Shown here: in pieces, positions 18,496 to 25,542 of the stretch
Position numbering within the stretch: the stretch's first letter is position 1
How the letters are laid out: every line of letters starts with the position of its first letter
Assembly: GCA_964412555.1 (NCBI GenBank)
Contig: CAYPPG010000055.1
Coordinates: forward strand, 1 to 53,175
Source: CAYPPG01 sp964412555
GTDB lineage: Bacteria; Hinthialibacterota; Hinthialibacteria; Hinthialibacterales; Hinthialibacteraceae
Length of the DNA: 53,175 nucleotides
Direction of reading: 5' to 3'
The notes under the pieces: generated by a model
What the model was told of the DNA's origin: nothing
The model's database searches: none
What the model saw: only the letters and a program-made list of their open reading frames with translations
Program-made: the position numbers and the translations under genes

Positions 18496-18867
18496 TTACA
18501 AATCGATCAATCCCAAACTAATTTTCAAAGCTTTATCAACATGGACCATGATTCCAGGCTTTAATACTCCTATTCGTCTTGTCAAACGTTTACGGTCAAT
18601 TGAGCGGATTTGGTTGAGAAGTACTACTGAATTAGTTTTCAAGCCTCCTTCTTGAGCTGGAATAAACACTTCCGTTGGATACAATTTCTCACCAAATTGA
18701 GAGGAAATCGCCGCTACAATCGTAATGGGGCTGTATTGATTAGATATATCATTTTGTAAAATTAAAGCCGGTCGAATTTTTCTGATTTCAGAACCAATGG
18801 TCGGATCAAAATTTACCACATATATATCACCACGTTTTGGGTAAGTTAGCCGGGATTGTTTCGACAT
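18496..18867 (-). CDS. mazF: MazF/PemK-family endoribonuclease toxin
   Basis: 123 residues, typical of MazF/PemK mRNA interferases. The N-terminal strand KRGDIYVVNFDPTIGSEIRKIRPALIL contains the conserved GD-x-Y-x-V-x-FDP and the RPALIL strand with the catalytic-region Arg, and VLLNQIRSIDRKRL is the second conserved block (Q-I-R-x-ID-x-x-R-L). It would cleave cellular RNA at short sequence motifs unless bound by its antitoxin. Its ATG lies 22 bases inside the upstream antitoxin gene, so translation is probably coupled. A weak purine-rich stretch (AGAAGAAG) precedes the start. It ends 12 bases from the stop of the convergent M14 gene. All expected motifs are present, so it looks intact. Confidence 0.92.
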   Translation of the reverse strand: MSKQSRLTYPKRGDIYVVNFDPTIGSEIRKIRPALILQNDISNQYSPITIVAAISSQFGEKLYPTEVFIPAQEGGLKTNSVVLLNQIRSIDRKRLTRRIGVLKPGIMVHVDKALKISLGLIDL

Positions 18868-19112
18868 GTTTCTTCTTCTATGTTAAACCATTCTTCGCAG
18901 AGCGTAAGGTCACGCTCTGCTCTTTGGCGTGCGCCTTCTTTGAGCTCTTGTTTTAATTTTTCCCGTCCGATTTCTTCTATATAAAAATGAACAGCCTGGT
19001 CGATGAAGTGGCTGCGATTGCCTTTTTGGGTGACTCGATCAACCAATTCAACGGTTTCAACAGGTAGTGAAATATTAATGCGTTTATGGAATTTGTATTG
19101 TGTATCACTCAT
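18846..19112 (-). CDS. Ribbon-helix-helix antitoxin of the MazF pair
   Basis: 88 residues from the ATG at 19112. The N-terminal RINISLPVETVELVDRV..GNRSHFIDQAV is a typical ribbon-helix-helix fold (strand followed by two helices with G-N-R-S turn), giving a dimeric DNA-binding domain. The charged C-terminal tail (REKLKQELKEGARQ, then CEEWFNIEEE) is the usual toxin-wrapping segment. A GTG at 19130 in the same frame lies inside the core promoter and upstream of the predicted transcription start, so it is not used. The remaining ATG would sit only about three to five bases from the 5' end of the mRNA, with no Shine-Dalgarno. It overlaps mazF by 22 bases and should repress its own promoter. Confidence 0.88.
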   Translation of the reverse strand: MSDTQYKFHKRINISLPVETVELVDRVTQKGNRSHFIDQAVHFYIEEIGREKLKQELKEGARQRAERDLTLCEEWFNIEEETCRNNPG

Positions 19113-19121
19113 AATATGTTT

Positions 19122-19150
19122 ATTATACACAAAAAAAGTGTGTATGTCAA
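19122..19150 (-). promoter_or_regulatory. Consensus promoter of the antitoxin-mazF operon with embedded operator
   Basis: The minus strand shows a perfect -35 TTGACA (19150-19145), a 17-base spacer and a perfect -10 TATAAT (19127-19122). The spacer contains the inverted repeat ATACACA/TGTGTAT (19125-19131 and 19139-19145, seven-base centre), which touches both promoter boxes. That is where an autoregulating RHH antitoxin would bind. The expected transcription start (about 19115-19117) is three to five bases before the antitoxin ATG. Confidence 0.85.
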
Positions 19151-19287
19151 ATCGAATGGATTACGGATCGTCTAATTCCGAACTTGCAATAAAAATCCAA
19201 ATTCAGTTTTGTGAATAATCTTATTTCTTCTACCGTCTAACCTGCCTGAAGTGAAACTTTATTCGATAATTAGCCAACATAATTATT

Positions 19288-20574
19288 ATGCGACGTTCAG
19301 TATCCTTATTGATCCCTTTGTTCATCGGTCTCGGTATCTTTCTCATTCTATTGATTGCCTATTTTTTGCACAAAGAACATGAACATCCGTTGAATACATC
19401 ATTCTATATCTGGCAATCGCAATGGAATCCGCCGGTGAATGAGGCGGTTGCACAAGCAAAAAACATGGCCGATTCGTTTATGGTTTTTGCCGCTGAAATC
19501 CATTGCCGTTCCGGACTGTTGGAAAGGGATATCAAACAGCCGGATTGGTCTGTCTTCTCATCCTTCAATTCAGCTGTCATCCCGGTAATTAGGATGGGTG
19601 ATTCACTTGCCCCTTATCTATCAAAGAATGTCCATGAGGCAGCCGATCCGATTGAAGATGTCTTGCAGCAAGTCCGGGATTCAATGGAAGAATTTGGAAT
19701 TGTAGGTAAAAATCTTCAATTTGATTATGATTGTCCTACTTCGAAGCTGGCTGATTATGCAACTCTTATGACCGCCATCCACAAAAAAATGCCGGAAACG
19801 TCCCTCTCCATCACCGCGCTTCCAACCTGGTTGGATGATCCCGATTTCGAAAAACTCGTCGGGAAAACAGATTATTATGTATTGCAAGTACATGCTTTGG
19901 AAAAACCGAACACGGTGGAAGATGACGTCTGCCTGCATCGCTCGATCCGAGCCAGTGGGGATATGCAGAAAGCCGAACGAATCGGTGTACCCTACTATCT
20001 GGCTTTTCCAACCTATGGGTATCAACTCCTATTCGATTCAAATGGGAATTATTCTGGTATTTATGCGGAAGACAGGCCTTCCCGCATGAAATCCGGCTTT
20101 TCTAGTCGTGTACTGATGGCTGATCCACACGAAGTGGCTGACGATGTACAATATCTTCAAAATAACAGTCATACCCACTGCCTGGGGATTGCCTGGTTTC
20201 GGCTACCGGTTGCGAGTGACCGGTTGAACTGGTCATGGTCCACCTGGCTGGCGGTCAACGAAGGCTGCGTTCCAAAAACCCGCTTTCAAGCGGAAATCCG
20301 CGATGTGTCGGATGGTCTTTACGAACTCTGGGTGTATAACACAGGCGAACGCAATGTCTTCGAAAACATCACCTTTCAAACCCCGATGAAGGATTATCCG
20401 CTTTTGGCATATGATTGCTTGAACGGATATCGGGAAACCCAACCCGGCGAGTTGACGGGTCCGGCGCCTCGGCAGAATGAACCACTGCTGGCAGCCTGGT
20501 ATCGTGCGTTGCCCTCCGCAAATATTCAATCATCGACATTCGTTATAAAATTGAAAGAGAGAAGCGAACCATGA
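19288..20574 (+). CDS. DUF3142-family protein, membrane-anchored or secreted
   Basis: 428 residues. An N-terminal hydrophobic segment (5-27, SLLIPLFIGLGIFLILLIAYFL) is a membrane anchor or uncleaved signal. The body has the marks of DUF3142: FYIWQSQWNP near the start, LQFDYDCPTSKLADY in the middle (an Asp-rich motif at the end of a beta strand, as in TIM-barrel enzymes), YYVLQVHALE, and GIAWFRLP near 300. The family looks like a glycoside-hydrolase-type barrel, but no activity is established as far as I know. The stop overlaps the next gene start by four bases (ATGA), so the two are translated together. No clear Shine-Dalgarno lies before the ATG, which shares a divergent promoter region with the antitoxin operon. 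Confidence 0.8.
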   Translation: MRRSVSLLIPLFIGLGIFLILLIAYFLHKEHEHPLNTSFYIWQSQWNPPVNEAVAQAKNMADSFMVFAAEIHCRSGLLERDIKQPDWSVFSSFNSAVIPVIRMGDSLAPYLSKNVHEAADPIEDVLQQVRDSMEEFGIVGKNLQFDYDCPTSKLADYATLMTAIHKKMPETSLSITALPTWLDDPDFEKLVGKTDYYVLQVHALEKPNTVEDDVCLHRSIRASGDMQKAERIGVPYYLAFPTYGYQLLFDSNGNYSGIYAEDRPSRMKSGFSSRVLMADPHEVADDVQYLQNNSHTHCLGIAWFRLPVASDRLNWSWSTWLAVNEGCVPKTRFQAEIRDVSDGLYELWVYNTGERNVFENITFQTPMKDYPLLAYDCLNGYRETQPGELTGPAPRQNEPLLAAWYRALPSANIQSSTFVIKLKERSEP

Positions 20575-22595
20575 ACCGATGGATCATTATTTCTATTGCA
20601 ATAGTGGGATTATTAGCTATTCAATACCCTGCGATGGGTTGCGGTCCTTTTTTCCCGGATACGTACCTTCTCGGTGGACAGGAAGCGGATGTTCTCGAAC
20701 TGTCCCGCTTGTATTTCCGTGACGAACTATGCCGCATTGCCGGGATTGACCAATATAAAACCGTCATGCACAGTTCCAGAACCTATGACTGGGAGAGCAC
20801 CGCAAAAGGTGACCGTGAGGATTTACCCAAAGCAATGAAACGGGAGAGTACCTACGCCGTACAAAAATATCGAGAAATGCGGCAGGCGATGATTGAATTT
20901 TATAATGGTGAAAATAGTTATTTCGATCTGGAGAATCGGGAAAAGCGGGAACACTTCGACCTGGAACCGTATCAATCTTTATGGAAAGAACTGCCGCAAG
21001 AATTTGTGCTCTACACAAAAGGGGCCAACGATTATCGCGCACACTATTTTGAAGACGCGATCAAGGATTGGAAACTTTTACTTGAACTCCCCGAATGCGA
21101 TCGCCAATTTCGCTCTACCTGGGCCGCCTTTATGCTGGGAAAAGCCTTTATGTTCGTCGATATGGAGAAATCGATTCCCTATTTCGAAAAAACACGCAAA
21201 CTTGCTGAACAAGGATTTCACGATTCACTCAATCTCGCCAAACAAAGCAACGAATGGCAGGCCATGGCGGATTGGCACTTGGGAAGACATCATCGATCCT
21301 TTCGCCGGTATATCGATTCGTTCCTTGCACATCCGTATTATGATACGGAAAGTTCGCTGCGGATGATAATCCCACCCATTCTCCACCAAAATCCCATCGA
21401 GGAAGCCATTGTTGCCGATCCCCTTTGCCGCGAGGTTATCACCTCCTGGCTAATGGCCGGCCGCTATGCCCAGCATGGGCGCGAATGGCTAAAGGCAATC
21501 CAGCAGAATAATGTCACACTCGAATCCAAAGAAGGAGACCGGCTGGCTTGGGTGGCATATAAGATGGGAGAGTTCGATGCCGCCCAAGAGTGGCTCTCCC
21601 GCGTTGAAACCCATTCCCCCATCGGCCATTGGATACTTGCCAAACTGCTACTTCGGAAAGGCGACATCGAAGAAGCAATGAACAATCTTCAAGAAGTTCG
21701 CATACTGTTCCCTGAACAACAGGCGAATAAATCGCAGGCCGAGTTGGGCGTGCTGCGGCTGGGCCGGCAAGAATACATCGAGGCGTTAGACCTCTTTGCC
21801 CGCAGCGGCTATTGGGAAGACGCCGCCTATATTGCAGAGCGAGTTATAACGATTGGGGAATTAAAGAATTATCTGCAAAACCACCGGAACGATCTCGCAC
21901 TGCAATCCGTCCCGCTACGCGGCTCGTGGAAATATCAGGAACTGTCCGTATGGCAGGGATTGAACTATTTATTGGCTCGCCGTCTCGTTCGGATGGAGGC
22001 ATGGGATGAAGCGGGCGAGTATATGCCGGAAAATCTGAAACCGGTTCTCAAACGCTACATCCACCATCGGCGCAACGGAAACCATGAGAACCTACCAGCC
22101 AGTGAACGCGCTTCTCATTTATACGAGTGTGGTGTTCTGGTTCGCAACTTTGGCATGGCACTGCTGGGAACCGAGGTCGAACCCGACTGGCGGATGTATG
22201 AAGGCGCGTTCGACCGGCAAGGCGGCTCGGAATTTCGCGCCAAAGGTAAGAGCGATGTCCCGCAAGAACCACAAACGCTGTACGTCGCACTAACCGCCAG
22301 TGAACAAGAAAAAGAGAGAGTAAAACAATACGCACCGAGTCCCAACCGGCGATTTCACTATCGCAAAACCGCTATCGACTTAATGTGGCAGGCGGCAAAA
22401 CTCGCCCCCGACAACGATCCCTTCACCGCCCGCGCCCTCTACAAAGGCGGCCAGTACGCAATCGGAATCCATGATTTCGAAGAGGCGGATAAATTTTACA
22501 AATCCCTCGTCAAACGTTGCGGAAACCTGCCGATCGGCCAAGCCGCCCAAAAAGCGAATTGGCTCCCCAAAAACGGCGAAAAACTACTTCAATAA
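20571..22595 (+). CDS. TPR-rich exported protein paired with the DUF3142 gene
   Basis: 674 residues. The N-terminus has a hydrophobic segment (residues 3-20) and then AMGCGPFFPDTYLLGG; the Cys could be a lipobox cysteine, though Ala at -3 makes that uncertain. The rest is almost entirely helical and suggests degenerate tetratricopeptide repeats, for example AFMLGKAFMFVDMEKSIPYFE, WILAKLLLRKGDIEEAMNNL and ALYKGGQYAIGIHDFEEADKFY. No catalytic motif is visible. The start overlaps the DUF3142 stop in an ATGA, suggesting fixed stoichiometry. The CGPFFPD start is, from memory, recurrent among proteins encoded beside DUF3142 genes. The natural reading is a scaffold at the cell envelope that holds the DUF3142 protein; that is inference. 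Confidence 0.75.
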   Translation: MNRWIIISIAIVGLLAIQYPAMGCGPFFPDTYLLGGQEADVLELSRLYFRDELCRIAGIDQYKTVMHSSRTYDWESTAKGDREDLPKAMKRESTYAVQKYREMRQAMIEFYNGENSYFDLENREKREHFDLEPYQSLWKELPQEFVLYTKGANDYRAHYFEDAIKDWKLLLELPECDRQFRSTWAAFMLGKAFMFVDMEKSIPYFEKTRKLAEQGFHDSLNLAKQSNEWQAMADWHLGRHHRSFRRYIDSFLAHPYYDTESSLRMIIPPILHQNPIEEAIVADPLCREVITSWLMAGRYAQHGREWLKAIQQNNVTLESKEGDRLAWVAYKMGEFDAAQEWLSRVETHSPIGHWILAKLLLRKGDIEEAMNNLQEVRILFPEQQANKSQAELGVLRLGRQEYIEALDLFARSGYWEDAAYIAERVITIGELKNYLQNHRNDLALQSVPLRGSWKYQELSVWQGLNYLLARRLVRMEAWDEAGEYMPENLKPVLKRYIHHRRNGNHENLPASERASHLYECGVLVRNFGMALLGTEVEPDWRMYEGAFDRQGGSEFRAKGKSDVPQEPQTLYVALTASEQEKERVKQYAPSPNRRFHYRKTAIDLMWQAAKLAPDNDPFTARALYKGGQYAIGIHDFEEADKFYKSLVKRCGNLPIGQAAQKANWLPKNGEKLLQ

Positions 22596-22597
22596 AC

Positions 22598-22720
22598 CGT
22601 AGGATGGGTCACTGACCCATCACTTTCTATGTACATGGGTAACAAAGATAAGAAAACTCTTCCCCTTGATGATTTGTCCCCCAAATCACGGTCAGACCTT
22701 ACGTCTTGCCCGTGGTACCC
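22598..22720 (+). repeat. Direct repeat copy A flanking the parDE module
   Basis: 123 bases. It opens with the palindrome GGGTCA-C-TGACCC, continues ATCACTTTCTATG..ACAT, and ends with a degenerate AGACCT-T-ACGTCT and CGTGGTACCC. Copy B at 23504-23625 lies in the same orientation. The first 55 bases differ at only two positions, the middle diverges, and the last 20 or so are again nearly identical. Copy A ends four bases before the parE stop codon. Confidence 0.85.
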
Positions 22721-22723
22721 GAT

Positions 22724-23107
22724 TCAAGAATCAGGTGGTAACCATTTCATAATCTTTCCCCGCTTAATTGCTTCACGTGCTTTCTCCCGGCCTCCCCGTA
22801 AAACATCCGCAATTATAACTGTGTTTCGATCTTCCAAGAAATAGTACAAAACATCATGCCTCGGTTTTTTTATGTTGACATGAGCTCTTTTTTTGCTATG
22901 AACGATGAAATATTGTCTTAATCCATCTTCTTTTCCAGGAACAGACCGGCTTCCAGGCCTTTCAGGATCTTCACAAATATCGTTAATGGCTTGTCGTATC
23001 AATTGATCGTATTCATCGGCAATTCTTTGACCAAACTCCACATAGCCTCGGTAATATATTTCCTCAATTGATGCTTCCGCCTGCGGGGATAACCAATATG
23101 TATACAC
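22724..23107 (-). CDS. parE: ParE/RelE-family toxin
   Basis: 127 residues. The RelE/ParE fold is indicated by YWLSPQAEASIEEIYYRGYVEFG (first strand and helix pair), SRSVPGKEDGLRQYFIVHSK (central strands) and VLYYFLEDRNTVIIADVLRGGREKA (final strand with the Arg-containing end). The start is a GTG at 23107 that shares its first base with the last base of the antitoxin stop (TAGTG), a strict translational coupling. ParE proteins usually poison gyrase whereas RelE proteins cut ribosome-bound mRNA; the sequence alone does not decide which applies here, but the ParD partner favours ParE. The 3' end lies next to direct repeat copy A. Nothing looks truncated. Confidence 0.88.
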   Translation of the reverse strand: MYTYWLSPQAEASIEEIYYRGYVEFGQRIADEYDQLIRQAINDICEDPERPGSRSVPGKEDGLRQYFIVHSKKRAHVNIKKPRHDVLYYFLEDRNTVIIADVLRGGREKAREAIKRGKIMKWLPPDS

Positions 23108-23415
23108 TATGAATTCTCTTGAAGTTGCTTTTCTGCTCTCTTTATGGCCCGCCTTCTGATCTCATCAAAAACACGTTGACGATCGTCCGGAGAAGTAATA
23201 TTTTTTCCTTCACCGCGTTTGACAGACTCGAATGCATTTTCTCCTACAGCTCTCAGATATTGATCCCATTCCTTTTCCCGGCGTTCATGCTCTTCCTGAA
23301 ATCGGCGCATGGCTGAACGCACCAGTTCACTGGCGTTACTATAGATGCCTTCCTCGATCATCCTGTTAATAAATCCGTCTTGTCGATCAGAAAAATTTAT
23401 ATTTCGCTGAGGCAC
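23107..23415 (-). CDS. parD: ParD-family antitoxin
   Basis: 102 residues starting with GTG at 23415, preceded by GAGGAG with an eight-base spacer. The N-terminal INFSDRQDGFINRMIEEGIYSNASELVRSAMRRFQEEHERRE is a ParD ribbon-helix-helix domain: a strand, then two helices joined by the Y-S-N-A-S-E-L-V-R turn typical of this family. The C-terminal charged helices (FDEIRRRAIKRAEKQLQ) would wrap the toxin. It should dimerise, bind its promoter and neutralise ParE. The stop overlaps the toxin GTG by one base. Confidence 0.9.
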   Translation of the reverse strand: MPQRNINFSDRQDGFINRMIEEGIYSNASELVRSAMRRFQEEHERREKEWDQYLRAVGENAFESVKRGEGKNITSPDDRQRVFDEIRRRAIKRAEKQLQENS

Positions 23416-23445
23416 GATTATTTCTCCTCTTTGCTTTTTTGTTCT

Positions 23446-23485
23446 AGTATGACTTCTTATGGAACGATAGTCAATCTTTGACTAT
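23446..23485 (-). promoter_or_regulatory. parDE promoter with overlapping palindromic operator
   Basis: On the minus strand, -35 TTGACT (23474-23469) and -10 CATACT (23451-23446) are separated by 17 bases. A perfect inverted repeat ATAGTCAA-AGA-TTGACTAT covers 23485-23467 and includes the -35 box, so ParD binding there would block RNA polymerase. The position and symmetry are those expected for a self-repressed toxin-antitoxin operon. Confidence 0.8.
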
Positions 23486-23503
23486 AATTGAACAACTGAA
23501 AAT

Positions 23504-23625
23504 CGTAGGATGGGTCACTGACCCATCACTTTCTATGGACATAGGTAACAAAGATAAGCGCAATCCCCCCTTGACGGTTTGCACTCCAAAGCACCGGCAG
23601 ACGTGACGTCTTGTCCGTGGTACCC
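23504..23625 (+). repeat. Direct repeat copy B flanking the parDE module
   Basis: 122 bases in the same orientation as copy A at 22598-22720. It has the intact palindromes GGGTCA-C-TGACCC and AGACGT-G-ACGTCT, and ends CGTGGTACCC. The parDE genes and their promoter lie entirely between the two copies. The rest of the 269-base gap between parD and the GH28 gene shows nothing else recognisable. Confidence 0.85.
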
Positions 23626-23684
23626 GGTAATTAGTAGTGAATATGTCCCGCCTTCTAAATTACTGTCTAGCCTATCCACCATTT

Positions 23685-25214
23685 TTAGTTCAAATTATTC
23701 AACTTGATAACAGCAGTACTTTTACATCCACCTTTCAATCCAGCAATCTGCCCTACATGACGAAAATCATTGCCGATCAGTTTGATATCGGAGCATGTTT
23801 CTCCTTCAGCACATAAAAATTTTGATATCGGTTCGGTCGATTGATAGCCTGATAATGTGACATTCGTGGACTGAATCAGGCGAAACAAAGGCTGTTCTTC
23901 CGAAGGTGTATCCAGATCGAAATCGGTCATTGTAATGTTGTGGCAATCGTCAAGCACAACCGCCGGGCGAGCATCGGGAGCCAGTAACTTGAAAGTAAAA
24001 TTTTCAACGGATAAGTTCTTGATATGACGCACATACAACCCATAGGCAGGCAGGCTGTATCCGAACATCCGGTTTTCCGGATATGACTTTTCCTTTTCCG
24101 GCACCGGGGCATTGGCTTCCTTCATCGTTCCGGTTCCAATGTAATTAAAAATGATGTCCTTGACCAACACATTTTCGACATAACTTCCCGGGATTCCGGT
24201 AATCGAACTGGTAATGAGCGATTCATTGGTCGCTGTAATATTGCTGACCACCACGTTCTTGAGCGTTCCTCTCCCGCGCCGGCTTCCCAACCGAATGAAC
24301 AACGGCGTCTGAATGCCGGTCATAGATACATTGGAAATGGCGACCTGATCCATAAATCCACCGTCAACAACTTCCAGAGCAATACCCGAAATAACCGTAT
24401 CATCGGATGTCACCCCCTGAATTCTCTCGCTCCAATGACGATGCACCGATTCGGAGGGACGGCGGACCACGCAGTTGCTGATCGTGATATTCTTGAAACC
24501 GCAATGACTGGCGGTTCCGAATTTGATACCGTTGCAATTGGATGCAATCACACAATTGGTGATCGTGACATTCTCCACCAGGTAATCCGGATCGTCGCTT
24601 TTCAGGCACATGGCATCATCGTCGCAGTCGATAATGCAATCGGAGATTGTGATGTTCTTGCCATCGATGTCGATGCCGTCGTTGTTCTCATTGGTGAAAG
24701 AATAGATGCGCACTCCTCGGACAATCACGCCATCGCATTGCAGGATACGGAACACCCAACTCGATGAATTGATCAATGTGACATTCTGAACCGTAATATT
24801 CTTACTTTTATATAAGTGGATATTGTTATGTCTGGGGCCGCTGGTGGGATAGTATTTTTTGGATCCCTGCCCATCGATCGTTCCCTGCCCGGTAATGGCG
24901 GCATTCTCTATTCCATCGGCGTATACAACCGCACGTGTAAAAGCTTCAGTATCCGTACTTCCAAGCAAAACGGCCCCTCTCTGAATATGAAGATTGACAT
25001 GGCTTTTCAAAAAAATCGTATTGGTTAGAAACGTTCCCGTCGGAACCGTAACGGTTCCACCTCCCGTGGCCTCACAATAATCAATGGATTTTTGAATCGC
25101 TTCCGTGCACAGGGTTTTTCCATCCGGCACAGCTTGAAAATCAAGGATGTTCACATTGTCCGCCCAGGCAAAACCGGTGAGAAAAATCAAGAATACGGCT
25201 AGATAAAATTTCAT
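23685..25214 (-). CDS. Secreted glycoside hydrolase family 28-like (polygalacturonase-type) protein
   Basis: 509 residues with a signal peptide (1-18, GFAWA). The N-terminal LDFQAVPDGKTLCTEAIQKSID and VTVPTGTFLTNTIFLKSHVNLHI are the opening of pectate-lyase-fold GH28 enzymes, followed by the repeated N-x-T-I/V-x-N strands of a right-handed beta-helix. Of the GH28 catalytic blocks, NNDGIDID stands for the NTD motif and DDDAMCLKS for the double Asp, so the three catalytic acids appear present. GHG is replaced by SNCNGIKFGT and RIK by FIRLGSR, so substrate specificity is probably not classical endo-polygalacturonase. It may act on pectin side chains or a related polymer. AAAGGAAAAG precedes the ATG. 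No pectin operon surrounds it. Confidence 0.85.
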   Translation of the reverse strand: MKFYLAVFLIFLTGFAWADNVNILDFQAVPDGKTLCTEAIQKSIDYCEATGGGTVTVPTGTFLTNTIFLKSHVNLHIQRGAVLLGSTDTEAFTRAVVYADGIENAAITGQGTIDGQGSKKYYPTSGPRHNNIHLYKSKNITVQNVTLINSSSWVFRILQCDGVIVRGVRIYSFTNENNDGIDIDGKNITISDCIIDCDDDAMCLKSDDPDYLVENVTITNCVIASNCNGIKFGTASHCGFKNITISNCVVRRPSESVHRHWSERIQGVTSDDTVISGIALEVVDGGFMDQVAISNVSMTGIQTPLFIRLGSRRGRGTLKNVVVSNITATNESLITSSITGIPGSYVENVLVKDIIFNYIGTGTMKEANAPVPEKEKSYPENRMFGYSLPAYGLYVRHIKNLSVENFTFKLLAPDARPAVVLDDCHNITMTDFDLDTPSEEQPLFRLIQSTNVTLSGYQSTEPISKFLCAEGETCSDIKLIGNDFRHVGQIAGLKGGCKSTAVIKLNNLN

Positions 25215-25268
25215 AATCTTTTCCTTTCGATGAATAGACTAAAAACGAAACAAATTATACTTCTATCC

Positions 25269-25327
25269 GGGTAGAGCAAGCGTCCTCGCTTGCCTTTGTA
25301 ATGCAGGCGGGGACGCCTGCTCTACCC
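25269..25327. repeat. Nested palindrome: outer stem enclosing two hairpins
   Basis: An outer stem GGGTAGAGCA (25269-25278) pairs with TGCTCTACCC (25318-25327). Inside it, GCAAGCG-TCCT-CGCTTGC (25276-25293) and GCAGGCG-GGGA-CGCCTGC (25303-25320) form two further hairpins, so the whole 59 bases can fold into a three-way junction. The first inner hairpin recurs with a three-base loop at 37772-37788. The remainder of the 328-base intergenic region 25215-25542 shows no gene; a GAGGGGG ribosome binding site lies at its right end. Confidence 0.85.
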
Positions 25328-25542
25328 AGAAATCAATACTGGTAATACCAAACTAATCTTCCTAAAGATCATGGTCAAGGGATTTCCAATCCACAATGAC
25401 GCATTCCCTAACCAACCAGCAAAAAACATTGTTACACATTCAAAATATAGGCGTTAAGGGGGTAAAAGTCCATTTCAACCCGTCGGATGTGGAAATAGGT
25501 TGAAAGATTTCTGGATAATCAAGATTGAGGGGGATACCGATC

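Noticed and set aside
19113..19130. Upstream GTG start for the antitoxin
   Set aside because: It lies within the promoter and operator, upstream of the predicted transcription start, and lacks a ribosome binding site.
22598..25327. CRISPR array from regularly spaced repeats
   Set aside because: Repeats here are two isolated copies or palindromes of unequal length and spacing, with no uniform repeat-spacer unit and no cas gene.
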